64,000 nucleotides of DNA, taken from the IMG/VR virus record IMGVR_UViG_3300031669_000003, positions 1-64,000 of that record. The stretch is one strand, 5' to 3'. The notes beneath the pieces were generated by a model. It made no database searches and was not told the DNA's origin. It was given only the letters and a program-made list of their open reading frames with translations. Shown in pieces: positions 50,478-58,980 of the stretch. Within the stretch, counting starts at the first letter, position 1. Each line of letters opens with the position of its first letter. This DNA comes from a virus. Position numbers and translations under genes: made by a program.

Positions 50478-50896
50478 CGGTGCCTCGAGCCTTTAGAAAC
50501 AGTATCGGCTTTGTTCATGGCGCCCTTCACGAGAGTGAACCTGAAGAATTTGATACTCCCAGTTTTCCTCATATCGTCGAGTTCGGTGAGGATCCTTTTT
50601 GCGAGACGCTTTGAGGTCTTGGACCTCGTTTTATTGATCTCGTAGAGCGAGTCGATAACGGATGTTGAGTCCGTATGGAATAGAATCCCGTCGCCCTTCT
50701 CGAGGACTCCTGATCTCATAAGGGAAGTAATCAGGTCGATCCCCCAGAACACAGCGAGAAACTCTGCCTCCGTAGTAGTACGGCCGGGTTTAGCGGCCGT
50801 CCCCAGTCGAATGACTTCCTTGCCATCGTTGAGGACGACCGCTCCCAGACCGATGAGCCGTTTTCCTCCGGAGGTGTCGATGTGAACTTCGATCAC
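50429..50896 (-). CDS. RNase H type I
   Basis: 155 residues from GTG 50896, which overlaps the upstream TGA. The D-E-D-D set is visible: V-H-I-D-T-S-G (D7), T-T-E-A-E-F-L-A-V (E43/E45), L-F-H-T-D-S-T-S-V (D76) and N-K-A-D-T-V-S-K (D131). It degrades RNA in RNA-DNA hybrids, likely removing primers or R-loops during phage replication. The last 49 bases overlap the next gene. Confidence 0.82.
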   Translation of the reverse strand: MIEVHIDTSGGKRLIGLGAVVLNDGKEVIRLGTAAKPGRTTTEAEFLAVFWGIDLITSLMRSGVLEKGDGILFHTDSTSVIDSLYEINKTRSKTSKRLAKRILTELDDMRKTGSIKFFRFTLVKGAMNKADTVSKGSRHRWINRTKLERKSSGAS

Positions 50897-52332
50897 TTTC
50901 CGGACCCTTTCTTATCGGCCTTCTTCACGATCTTCTTCTTGGCCACGGCCTTCTTCTTCGATCCCTTCTTGGCTATCTTCGCCTCCTCCTCGTAGAGCCA
51001 GCACAGGAGACTCTGATTGATGTCGAGGCCCACTGGAAGCGTCTTCTCGAGTTCCTCCTTCCTGGAATAGTAGGCGGCTTCGCTGACGCCCAGGGAGGGA
51101 ACGAGGCGAGTGATCTCGGTCTTGACGTCCTTGGATTTCATGACCTTGACCTTCTCGACCACGTTACTGGCCGGAGCCTTGGCCTTCGAGACCTTGGCAG
51201 CCTTTGGCTTCTCGGGAGCAGGCTCCTCGATCTTGATCTCGGGCGTGACCGTGAAGGGTGCCTTGGGCATGAGGGACTGGGCCACCTTGATGGGAAACAT
51301 CCGGACGAGCTTGACGCCGAGGAATATCAGCGCCTCGGATTCGCTGGAGGCCACGCAGAACAGCGGATCGCTGGACCCGTCCTTGTAGCCCTGGAAGATG
51401 TGGGAGGTGGGAGCCACGCCGATCTTCTGGGCCGTGATGTCATCGGACAGTGGCACGAAGATGGCGGCCACTGGAGCAGTGCGCTCGGCCAGCTCCTTGA
51501 GTGCCGCGAGTCCTCTTGACTTCCAGAACGCCGCGTCCTTCTTGTCCTTCAGGTTCGCGTAGTTGCTGGAGAAGTCGATGATCGCCTGGAGATACCACTC
51601 GCCCCTGTTGTTCGCAACAAGAGCGGCCTCGGCGATCTCCTCGAACTGGAGGATGATCGGCATCTCGTAGGCCGCGATCTCGAACTTGACGGTCTTGGTC
51701 TCTTTGCTCATGTTGGCCCGATCGGACTCGGCCACGAGCTTCTTGACCATGTTCTCCAGTGCCTCAAGGCTCGTGAAGTTCTTATCGCCGGGAGCGGCGA
51801 TGCAGCGGGCCAGCCACGTCTCGATGTTCCTGGTCGTGATCTTCCCGTTGACGATGCCCTTACGGATGATCTTGATCTTGGTCCAGGAGAGGCCGCCCAG
51901 GCGCTTGATATTCGTCACGCCGACCTCGATGAGTACGCGCCAGTTCTTCACCAGCTCCGTCGCTTTGGTGTAGGAGATCTGGAGGTGTTCGCGGTAGTAG
52001 TCCTTGCGCTCCCAACCATGGGCCACGTGGACCTGCTTCTCCTCGATCGCGTAGAGCACGGCTGCCAGTTCGGCCTCGTTTTGCGCCTTCGACCGATCCA
52101 GCTGAATGGCCCTCTGTTCCAGTTCCGCGGACGTGAGGCTCATCGGATCCTTGAAAGGCGTGATGCCGATCTCCTGGAGCTCGATGATCGCGGTTTCCTG
52201 ATCCGACATCGGCTTGGCATTGACCTCAATGGGTCCATCGGCCTTTACCACATCGGCCACCTTTTTCCCCTTTTTCGGTGTCGACTTCTTCGTCGCCTTC
52301 CCTGAGCTTTTCCCCGTTGACTTTTTGGCCAT
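50893..52332 (-). CDS. Hypothetical protein with lysine-rich ends
   Basis: 479 residues from ATG 52332, with GAGGAGGAG upstream; earlier in-frame codons lie in the Cas4-like gene. Residues 1-35 and 455-479 are K/A/S-rich histone-like tails. The centre is helical with Trp-containing segments (H-G-W-E-R-K-D-Y-Y-R-E-H-L, L-V-K-N-W-R-V-L-I) and a beta region near 330. It could be a DNA-binding organiser or replication accessory, which is inference from the tails and location. Confidence 0.6.
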   Translation of the reverse strand: MAKKSTGKSSGKATKKSTPKKGKKVADVVKADGPIEVNAKPMSDQETAIIELQEIGITPFKDPMSLTSAELEQRAIQLDRSKAQNEAELAAVLYAIEEKQVHVAHGWERKDYYREHLQISYTKATELVKNWRVLIEVGVTNIKRLGGLSWTKIKIIRKGIVNGKITTRNIETWLARCIAAPGDKNFTSLEALENMVKKLVAESDRANMSKETKTVKFEIAAYEMPIILQFEEIAEAALVANNRGEWYLQAIIDFSSNYANLKDKKDAAFWKSRGLAALKELAERTAPVAAIFVPLSDDITAQKIGVAPTSHIFQGYKDGSSDPLFCVASSESEALIFLGVKLVRMFPIKVAQSLMPKAPFTVTPEIKIEEPAPEKPKAAKVSKAKAPASNVVEKVKVMKSKDVKTEITRLVPSLGVSEAAYYSRKEELEKTLPVGLDINQSLLCWLYEEEAKIAKKGSKKKAVAKKKIVKKADKKGSGK

Positions 52333-52346
52333 GTCACTCCTCCTCG

Positions 52347-53228
52347 TTATGAAGCCTTCGCGGCCCGCTTGGACGGGAAGCACTTCGATCTTCCCCAGCA
52401 CCGCTTCGCCTTGGACACATCTTTGCTTTTGCATAGCGGCGGGGCGGCCATGGGATCTTTTGTATCGAGGAGCATGGCGAGAACTCGTGTCTGTTCATCC
52501 AGCCATGCTATTGCCCTTGGATCAGGTTTCTTCAGGAACGGCCTGAAGTCCCAGTCTGTTTTGTTGATGTAGAGAGGCATGATCAATTTGATCCCCCGTG
52601 CCCATGCGTAGGAGGACGATTGGATGACGTCCTTAGAGACGGCTTTGTGGAGATCCTTGAACTGATCCTGCCTCATGGACTTCATCTCGAGGATCGTTTC
52701 GTTGTCACGAATGACGAGTTCGCCATCCGTGTTTCCGGTGACCTCGATTCCGTTCAAGGTGAAGCTCACTTCAGGTTCGATGTAGATCCATCTGGTATCG
52801 AGATCGGCGCACGATACGTCGAGCGTTCCTCCGTTGTCGTAATGGATCGTGAGTTTCGACGTGCACGGTTCTTTGGGCATGAATCCGTCTTTGCGACTGT
52901 CGCAGACGGAACATTTCCAGGAACCCCGGAGGATCCCCATTGGTCCAAAATACCTGTTCTGCCACCACCAGTGGGTCATCGTCCCGCAGTCGAACATCTT
53001 TCGGTCCTTACCGGAAACCTGGATATCCGCGTATCCGGGATCGAGGAGTTTGAACATGAGTTTTCTGAAGCATGGGGCGAGAAGGTCGGTGACATGGACT
53101 CCTGGTCTTCTCTCGTCCGCTGGTTGCTTCGCGAGAAAGGCATTCAGGTCGCGCCTGAACTGATCGAACGGATCCTCGAATAGGAGGAACCGGTTGAAAG
53201 CCCCGATAACTTCGATGATGTTTTCCAC
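52347..53228 (-). CDS. Cas4/RecB-like PD-(D/E)XK nuclease with four-Cys cluster
   Basis: 293 residues. The nuclease core reads G-N-T-D-G-E-L-V-I-R-D-N then I-L-E-M-K-S-M, and a Q-S-S-S-Y-A-W helix follows. Cys53 with C-terminal Cys266, Cys277 and Cys283 match the iron-sulphur cluster pattern of Cas4/AddB-type exonucleases. A second Cys group (C-S-V-C-D and P-C-T-S-K) lies in the middle. It would resect DNA ends for recombination, together with the nearby RecA and resolvases. No CRISPR array is visible, so no adaptation role is implied. Confidence 0.82.
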   Translation of the reverse strand: MENIIEVIGAFNRFLLFEDPFDQFRRDLNAFLAKQPADERRPGVHVTDLLAPCFRKLMFKLLDPGYADIQVSGKDRKMFDCGTMTHWWWQNRYFGPMGILRGSWKCSVCDSRKDGFMPKEPCTSKLTIHYDNGGTLDVSCADLDTRWIYIEPEVSFTLNGIEVTGNTDGELVIRDNETILEMKSMRQDQFKDLHKAVSKDVIQSSSYAWARGIKLIMPLYINKTDWDFRPFLKKPDPRAIAWLDEQTRVLAMLLDTKDPMAAPPLCKSKDVSKAKRCWGRSKCFPSKRAAKAS

Positions 53229-53443
53229 TAACCCTCCTGGGAAGATTTGAGCCTGGAGGCCAGATCGGAGATGCTCATCTCGGCGAGATCGGATCTCTTG
53301 ATCTGCATGAGTTCCCTTCCGGCGTCGTTGTAGATCTTCACGGTCTCGGGTGTAATCGTGATCTTCGCGACACAGACCGAGGAGTGGTGGATCGCAAGAA
53401 TGAAAATTTCATGGATCCCGTCATCGTCTATGCTTTGAGCCAC
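53228..53443 (-). CDS. Small hypothetical protein
   Basis: 71 residues. Alternating beta and helix (E-I-F-I-L-A-I-H-H-S-S-V-C-V-A-K-I-T-I), with a charged C-terminus. It overlaps the start of the Cas4-like gene by one base and the end of the glycosylase gene by 16. No family recognised. Confidence 0.6.
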   Translation of the reverse strand: MAQSIDDDGIHEIFILAIHHSSVCVAKITITPETVKIYNDAGRELMQIKRSDLAEMSISDLASRLKSSQEG

Positions 53444-54054
53444 TGCTTGGTTCTCCTGAAGATCTCTACAGCGTCGTCCCTCAACTTCACGTCCTTCTGG
53501 TTGTATCCGAGATATTGGGGGTGTACGTTGACGACGACGGGGATCTCACCGTACGTGGTTTTGAGGACCGATTGTCGTCCCACCCAGGTCTTAACGAAAT
53601 TCTCAGGAGATTTCTCCAAGCCCAGGAGCCTCTGTGTAGCCACTTTACCAAGGGTCACGATGACTCTCGGTTGGACTACTTCAATCTGCCTGTAGAGGAA
53701 GGGGAGACAGTTGGACACTTCCTCCTGAGTCGGCGCTCGGTTTCCCGAGACAGGATACAGGCGCTTCGGAGGGTGACATTTGAGGATGTTAGCGATGAAG
53801 ATCCACTCTCTTTTGATTTCGGCATCAGTGAGACATGCCGTCAGAATTCCGCCTGCATTGCCGACGAACACTCTTCCAGCAATGTCCTCGTCGACTCCTG
53901 GAGCCTCACCGACGAGCATCATGCCTGTCGATGCGAGACCGGATCCGAAGACTCGGGTTCTGGCGAATTCGCTGATGCCGCACTTCGTGCAGGTGACCAC
54001 GTCGCGGTAGATCTCGAGGAGTTTCTCTTTTTTCGTCATTTTCTCTTCATCCAC
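53428..54054 (-). CDS. Uracil-DNA glycosylase, family 4 type
   Basis: 208 residues (alternative ATG 54039). It shows the family-4 active-site loop G-E-A-P-G (50-54), a following G-R-V-F-V-G-N-A-G-G loop and a late V-V-V-N-V-H-P-Q-Y-L loop. Cys22, Cys25, Cys93 and Cys116 match the 4Fe-4S ligands of this family. It removes uracil from DNA. SPO1-like phages carry similar proteins, sometimes as part of the DNA polymerase. Overlaps both neighbours. Confidence 0.87.
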   Translation of the reverse strand: MDEEKMTKKEKLLEIYRDVVTCTKCGISEFARTRVFGSGLASTGMMLVGEAPGVDEDIAGRVFVGNAGGILTACLTDAEIKREWIFIANILKCHPPKRLYPVSGNRAPTQEEVSNCLPFLYRQIEVVQPRVIVTLGKVATQRLLGLEKSPENFVKTWVGRQSVLKTTYGEIPVVVNVHPQYLGYNQKDVKLRDDAVEIFRRTKQWLKA

Positions 54055-54419
54055 ACGGAGATCGGAACTGCGATGAAGGTCCTGCTCGGTATGAACGTCC
54101 CCCTCCTCTCGAACCCGAAGACAAAAGCGGGGTCGAGACTATCCTCTTCAGCGTGCAGGATCAACTTCTCTATGTCGGCGAGCTTGATCGAAATGGACTT
54201 TCCTATCGTCCCTTTCGCCTGGATCAGGAGACCTTCGTCCTTCAAGTCCTCTCGCTCGATGCAGCCAGATCCGGACCCGGATTGCCGGGAACAGGAGAGC
54301 ATCCACTCGAGAAGATTCTCGAATCGCTCTCCTCTCTCCCGGTTATCCTTGTTGGTCTTCGATCTCTTCTCCGAGGCTTTCTTTGAGCCAACTCGAGTCC
54401 TCTCCCTCTTCTCGATCAT
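54036..54419 (-). CDS. Small PD-(D/E)XK nuclease, Hjc-like resolvase candidate
   Basis: 127 residues from ATG 54419, with GGAGAGG upstream; a longer ORF to 54518 overlaps recA even more. The core R-G-E-R-F-E-N-L-L-E-W-M, then S-G-S-G-C-I-E-R-E-D-L and L-L-I-Q-A-K-G-T follows the Hjc/VRR-type order (helix with Glu, E-D, Q-A-K). The Lys-rich N-terminus overlaps the recA 3' end by 77 bases. Junction resolution is inferred from motifs only. Confidence 0.65.
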   Translation of the reverse strand: MIEKRERTRVGSKKASEKRSKTNKDNRERGERFENLLEWMLSCSRQSGSGSGCIEREDLKDEGLLIQAKGTIGKSISIKLADIEKLILHAEEDSLDPAFVFGFERRGTFIPSRTFIAVPISVWMKRK

Positions 54420-55860
54420 CTTCTGCCTCTCCGGATAGATCGACTTCACCGGGAGACTCATTGACGATTTTTTCGCTTTCTGCGACGAAGGGGTCGAGTC
54501 CGAACGGTGAGTATTCATAGTGAGATTTCCTCAGGTGATCCTTGGCGGTGACAGGGAGCATTTCGCGGAAAATCAGGTATCTCGCGATATATCCAATATC
54601 TCTCCTCATCAGGAACGAACGCATCTCAGCCACTTTCTTGAACTCCCTGCCAAGGACTGTATGGGCGTTCTTAGTTTTACGGTAGTAGCCGAGCGCCTCC
54701 AAGTAGGAGAAGAGCCTGTCGTAGTCGTTGGTGTCTCCGGCCGTGAGGAAGCCGTGCTTGGTTTTGACCGTGTCGAGGTAGAGGCGGTAGCTGCCCTGCC
54801 CGAGTGGAGGTCCGGCAGCCTTTCCCTTCTTTGCCTCGAACTTCACGTCAATAAACCTCGCGGACTTATCCGCACCAACCCTCGACGCTCTGGCATCGAA
54901 GTCCGGTGTGGCCGATATGATGCGCATCTCGAGGTCCTGGCTATATTGGGCCTTCTTTCCGCCCGAAGGACGTCGTGGATCCTGCTTCGGATTCTTCACA
55001 GGACCAAGATAGAATTGGTTGGTCCAGATCACTGTCGCTCTGGCATTGAAGTCCTGCTTGGCCACTATCTGAGCGTTGACGATCTTCTTCAAGCCCTCGG
55101 AGGCGAGCCTGGCGAGGGGAGAGATACGTGCCTCCCCTACGCCAGGCCCAAGGGTCTCCCGAGGAGTGAGCATGGCCAGTGAGTCGAACGTGACGACGTC
55201 AACGGCTCCGTGCAGGATGGCGTCTACCGCGAAATCGAACGCGGCGTTTCCGTCCCTTGGAAGTGCCACCCAGAACGTCTCGTCGTCACTTTTGATGAGG
55301 TCGAAACCTTTCTTCTGGATGATGTCGTCCCCGACTCTGACGCCCCATCTGCGAGCCCATGGAGGATCGAAGCAATCTTCCACGTCAATGTGGAGTACAA
55401 CCATGGGACTGTTCTTACCGCATTTGCACGTTACGATCACTTCTCCGGTCTCCGGAGAAACCCAATCAATGATCGGCATGAAGCATTCGCGGCAGGTGTT
55501 CTGGGCGGCGCCAGCAAGGATTAGTGTGGTGACGGTCTTTCCGGTGGATTCGTCCCCGATGATGCAGATTCGTTTTCCGAAGGCCGGCTTCAGAACCAGA
55601 TCGATGTCTACCAGCGGGGTATAGATCCGATTCACGGCGAAGATTTCGTACTGTTCCGGGGTGACAAGGAAGCTGGATCCTGTGTCCTTGATGAACTGCT
55701 GGTTGACTTCCCCCATCGACATCCGGACCCGAGGTTCCGCCTTCTCCTTATCCTCTCCGGAGGTTTTCTTGGACGTCTTTCTGGGCGCGGATTTCTTCTT
55801 GACGGCTTTCTTGGCCGCCGGTTTTCCGGCCTTCTTTTTAGACGTCTTTTTCCTCGCCAT
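54343..55860 (-). CDS. recA: RecA-like recombinase with lysine-rich tail and four-Cys insert
   Basis: 505 residues from ATG 55860, with GAGGAGAAG upstream. Residues 1-45 are a K/A/S-rich histone-like tail. Walker A is G-D-E-S-T-G-K-T (102-109); after it comes a loop with C123, C126, C145 and C147, probably zinc-binding and absent from ordinary RecA, before the V-L-H-I-D-V-E strand (catalytic Glu161). Walker B is V-V-T-F-D-S-L-A-M-L. The C-terminus is strongly acidic. It would pair homologous DNA during phage recombination and repair. Ordinary RecA is about 350 residues. Confidence 0.88.
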   Translation of the reverse strand: MARKKTSKKKAGKPAAKKAVKKKSAPRKTSKKTSGEDKEKAEPRVRMSMGEVNQQFIKDTGSSFLVTPEQYEIFAVNRIYTPLVDIDLVLKPAFGKRICIIGDESTGKTVTTLILAGAAQNTCRECFMPIIDWVSPETGEVIVTCKCGKNSPMVVLHIDVEDCFDPPWARRWGVRVGDDIIQKKGFDLIKSDDETFWVALPRDGNAAFDFAVDAILHGAVDVVTFDSLAMLTPRETLGPGVGEARISPLARLASEGLKKIVNAQIVAKQDFNARATVIWTNQFYLGPVKNPKQDPRRPSGGKKAQYSQDLEMRIISATPDFDARASRVGADKSARFIDVKFEAKKGKAAGPPLGQGSYRLYLDTVKTKHGFLTAGDTNDYDRLFSYLEALGYYRKTKNAHTVLGREFKKVAEMRSFLMRRDIGYIARYLIFREMLPVTAKDHLRKSHYEYSPFGLDPFVAESEKIVNESPGEVDLSGEAEDDREEGEDSSWLKESLGEEIEDQQG

Positions 55861-55890
55861 ATTCTTCTCCTCGTACCCAGTCACTTGGTA

Positions 55891-56289
55891 CTACGCCTGC
55901 GGGGTGCTGGGGAAGCCCGGGATTTGCCCTTGTGCCTGGCCCTGATCGGGCGTGAAGCCCTGTTGCGGAGCGGCGGCCTGCGGTGCCGTGGCCCAGCAAG
56001 GACCGAAACCGGAGCCGATGCTGATTCGGTTCATGGTGTCCTGGATCTTCACGACCATTCGAGGGAACAGATTGTCGATGTTATCCTCGAAAGGCTTCCC
56101 AGTGGGGAGGATGGGGATGTCGATTCCGACCTCGAGGGAGCTGTAATCCCCGAAGACGCCCGAGAGCTTCTCGCTGATGCGGAATACCATGGGGGCGTGG
56201 ATCTGGATGACCGTGGGCTGCACTTCAGCGGGCTTGGTGGATTTCTTGGGTTCCGCCTTCAAGGCGGTTCCGGATTTCTTCTTGGCCAT
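55891..56289 (-). CDS. Hypothetical protein between helicase and RecA
   Basis: 132 residues from ATG 56289, with GGAGGAAC upstream; the frame is open further upstream to 56460. It starts with a short Lys-rich tail, then a beta-rich domain (V-I-Q-I-H-A-P-M-V-F-R-I, S-L-E-V-G-I-D-I-P-I-L-P) and ends in a Gln/Pro/Ala-rich flexible tail. It lies between recombination genes; function unknown. Confidence 0.6.
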   Translation of the reverse strand: MAKKKSGTALKAEPKKSTKPAEVQPTVIQIHAPMVFRISEKLSGVFGDYSSLEVGIDIPILPTGKPFEDNIDNLFPRMVVKIQDTMNRISIGSGFGPCWATAPQAAAPQQGFTPDQGQAQGQIPGFPSTPQA

Positions 56290-56362
56290 GAGTTCCTCCA
56301 TGTCTTGTTCGATCTCGAACGATTCCTTGAGAAGAATCTCGTCCGGCTGTCCAGTCACATGC

Positions 56363-57910
56363 CTAATAGCAATGATGGAGCCGAGCAAGGAGATCCGATG
56401 TGTCCCGACAGATGACGATTCCATACCCCTCGTTCCTATAAAACTTGAGATGACTCTCATGCTGATACCTGAAGGTATCCACCGACTGGATCAGCGGATC
56501 GATAATGATCGGCTGTCTCTTCCCCTCACGATATCGGAGCGCACGTCCGATGGTCTGCTCGACGCGGGTGACCGGCATGGCGAGCAGAGCTGCGTCCTTG
56601 TGCGGGGCGTCGATGGCATGTTCGGTATTCTTGTAGGTGGTGAACGTGAGTCTTGGCTTCAGGCACGGTTCCTTGTTCATGCCTCCGAAGAACAGAGACG
56701 CGTCCTCTTCGGGAACGCTCTTGATGATCTGCTCGTACAGGTAGGTGAGGTGATTCCTGAACTTAGAGAAGATCAGGGCGTGACGTCCGGTCTTCCAGAG
56801 TGCGTAGACGATCTGGAGGAGGAATATGTTGTAGGTGACGTCGTTGGCCAGCCTCTCCCACATTTCGCTGAACAGAATCTTGGATCCGGACCCTTCCCGG
56901 TTCTGGCAGATGTCGGTGATCTGGCACATTTTCGAGCATGCCCACTTCGATATGGGCTTATACATGGCGGTGCAGAAATAGGACGCGTGGTCCTTCTGAT
57001 CGATTCTTGTGAAAAGCGGTGCGTCAATCTTGAAGACGACCGGATCCATCGTTCTCCCCTCGAGGTGAACGATCACGGGACCGAGGCAATCCATGAACAC
57101 CCATTCGAGACCATCGGCCCGGTCCGGTGTGGCAGTGAGGGAGATCGAGTATTGGAAGGAGATCCTGAAGATCGTGTCCGCGAACGTAGGGGCCGAGAAT
57201 TTGTGTGCTTCGTCAACTATGAGCAGAGATGCCTGAAGGGGCTCTTCGATGCTCCCGTTCCTGAAGAGCGTCTGAGCCATTACGATAACGATGTCGCCCC
57301 TCGTATCCACTTTAGTACGCCCAGTCGCAGGAATGCCCACTTTCTTGCATATCTTGCGCTGGTCGGCCGTGGGCATGACGAACGAGATGGACGCGCCAGG
57401 AATGAACTTATGAATCGTCTCGGCCCATTGTTCGGCGACGTGTATCTGATCGACGAGAACGATGGATCGGTGAGAGCAGACTTTGGCCAAGAACCATGTT
57501 CCGACCACAGTTTTCCCACTCCCGCATTTCCCCTGGATCGTGACTCCATTCCACTTCTCGAGTGCCTTGACGGCTGCCTCGGTTCCCGCCTTCTGCTCCT
57601 CGAGGAGATCTCCTACGAACTTGAACTTGGGTTCTGGTGGCCGGTCTTGGACCGCGTGGATGATCTTGTCCGACTTAACTGCGAGACCGATGCCGACTCC
57701 AGCCGCGTACTTATACTTCGGAACGAGAAGATGCTTACCGATTGTCTTGTATACCTGGAACGTCGTTTTCTTTCCCGGGGCGGATCTCGATCTTTTTGGA
57801 TCAGCGGTAAGATCCTTCTCCACCCTTGGCGTGAGTCTTGAGATAGGGATTACGGATACGCCGCGGAAAAAGATCTCGTCACGAAACAACGGCAACTGAT
57901 CTGCTTTCAT
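56363..57910 (-). CDS. SF2 DNA helicase (UvsW-like)
   Basis: 515 residues from ATG 57910, overlapping the upstream TGA. Motif I G-K-C-G-S-G-K-T (127-134), motif II D-E-A-H (233-236), motif III S-L-T-A-T-P-D-R, and motif VI V-E-Q-T-I-G-R-A-L-R are present in order. The N-terminal 100 residues form an extra domain. Phage enzymes of this kind unwind branched DNA and remodel forks. Its neighbours RecA, Cas4-like nuclease and resolvases support a recombination-dependent replication role. Confidence 0.9.
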   Translation of the reverse strand: MKADQLPLFRDEIFFRGVSVIPISRLTPRVEKDLTADPKRSRSAPGKKTTFQVYKTIGKHLLVPKYKYAAGVGIGLAVKSDKIIHAVQDRPPEPKFKFVGDLLEEQKAGTEAAVKALEKWNGVTIQGKCGSGKTVVGTWFLAKVCSHRSIVLVDQIHVAEQWAETIHKFIPGASISFVMPTADQRKICKKVGIPATGRTKVDTRGDIVIVMAQTLFRNGSIEEPLQASLLIVDEAHKFSAPTFADTIFRISFQYSISLTATPDRADGLEWVFMDCLGPVIVHLEGRTMDPVVFKIDAPLFTRIDQKDHASYFCTAMYKPISKWACSKMCQITDICQNREGSGSKILFSEMWERLANDVTYNIFLLQIVYALWKTGRHALIFSKFRNHLTYLYEQIIKSVPEEDASLFFGGMNKEPCLKPRLTFTTYKNTEHAIDAPHKDAALLAMPVTRVEQTIGRALRYREGKRQPIIIDPLIQSVDTFRYQHESHLKFYRNEGYGIVICRDTSDLLARLHHCY

Positions 57911-58653
57911 CTGCCAGGTCCCAGAAGAGCAAAGATGGGAGTCCTGATGAACTTCCCCTTCTTTTCCGGATGGAGCCACGTATCGAACGTAGTGCACCAT
58001 TCGCGGAGTACGTCGAGGTGAGTCTTCTCGTTAGTCACGATCTCGCGCTTAGCATCTGCGAGCATGTTCTCAATGTCGGCCAGGTTGATTAACCCATCCA
58101 AGATGGGATCACGTTCCACGATCTCCCACAAACTATCTGACCTATTGTTGGAGACATTCTTGTGGTCGCAGGTACGTTCAGTCCTTCTCAAAAACTGGCA
58201 TTCCACCGGCTTGTTATCGAGCAGGCATCCGTGATCCGCCAGGAACGGGCACGGAATTCCGACCTTCGCCCAGTCGTATTGAAAGACGTTGGGATCGAAG
58301 GGGTTGAAGTTACGAACTCCAGCAGCACGGCACTGATGCTGCCAGACCTGGTACACACCTTTGGACTGTTCGATCGCGTGAATCTTCGCCGGATAGTTCC
58401 TGAACATCTCCCTCGACAGATATTCCAACTCGATGCGACTCGTGATGATCGGGATCCGGTAACAGCAGTCCGAGCATCCTGGAGGGCAAGGGAACTTAGG
58501 GAATCTGCGGCTGAGCAGGTTCCTGACCTCCTTGAGCACGGATCTGAATGCCTTAATCTTCGTGCCGAAGCCGACCTTGTTGTTTCCTATGGTGTTGAGG
58601 TGCTTCTGCACCTTGGATTTCAGGGCATCGAAGAACGGGACCTCGTTTTTCAC
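57907..58653 (-). CDS. YkgJ-type Cys-cluster protein
   Basis: 248 residues. A Cys-rich motif C-P-P-G-C-S-D-C-C (56-64), then P-C-P-F-L-A-D-H-G-C-L-L and V-E-C-Q-F-L, gives the pattern of the YkgJ zinc/iron-binding family. The biochemical role of that family is not well settled. It overlaps the helicase start by 4 bases. Confidence 0.7.
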   Translation of the reverse strand: MKNEVPFFDALKSKVQKHLNTIGNNKVGFGTKIKAFRSVLKEVRNLLSRRFPKFPCPPGCSDCCYRIPIITSRIELEYLSREMFRNYPAKIHAIEQSKGVYQVWQHQCRAAGVRNFNPFDPNVFQYDWAKVGIPCPFLADHGCLLDNKPVECQFLRRTERTCDHKNVSNNRSDSLWEIVERDPILDGLINLADIENMLADAKREIVTNEKTHLDVLREWCTTFDTWLHPEKKGKFIRTPIFALLGPGR

Positions 58654-58655
58654 GG

Positions 58656-58910
58656 CTACTCCTCGATTTCAGGGAAGTGAATGTGGGTGCTGATCGCCCG
58701 TTCCTGGACTTCCTTCACGAACTTCTCGGCACTCTTGTCGTGCGGAGCGTCGAAGAAGATGATGATCGCGCTTCCGTCTTCGTCATCCTTGACCAAGGCA
58801 AATCCTTCCGGAAGGTTGCCCATGTCGGAGTAGAGTCTCCCATTCAAGTCGCTATCATCGATTTCGACCATTGACTGCTCCACCCGGGTCATTCTCATTT
58901 TGACCTTCAC
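58656..58910 (-). CDS. Small hypothetical protein (GTG start)
   Basis: 84 residues from GTG 58910, with GAGGAGG upstream. Mixed beta/alpha with an acidic centre (V-K-D-D-E-D-G-S-A-I-I-I-F-F) and an acidic end. Two bases separate its stop from the next gene's start. No family recognised. Confidence 0.6.
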   Translation of the reverse strand: MKVKMRMTRVEQSMVEIDDSDLNGRLYSDMGNLPEGFALVKDDEDGSAIIIFFDAPHDKSAEKFVKEVQERAISTHIHFPEIEE

Positions 58911-58932
58911 GGTTCCTCCTCTTTGCAACGGG

Positions 58933-58964
58933 CCAGGAGGGCCGTCGATGGACGACCCTCCTGG
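58933..58964 (-). other. Strong intergenic hairpin
   Basis: CCAGGAGGG (58933-58941) pairs with CCCTCCTGG (58956-58964), and the inner GTC/GAC extends it. It lies between the DUF932-like gene and the GTG-started gene on the - strand. No T-run follows on the - strand, so it is more likely an RNA-processing or attenuating structure than a simple terminator. Confidence 0.5.
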
Positions 58965-58980
58965 TTTCCGTCAGTGCACC

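Noticed and set aside
52347-53228. CRISPR adaptation role for the Cas4-like nuclease
   Set aside because: No cas1/cas2-like gene or repeat-spacer array is visible; phage Cas4-like enzymes act in recombination.
56177-57841. 554-codon + strand frame opposite the SF2 helicase
   Set aside because: Antisense to helicase motifs I-VI and lacks its own ribosome site.
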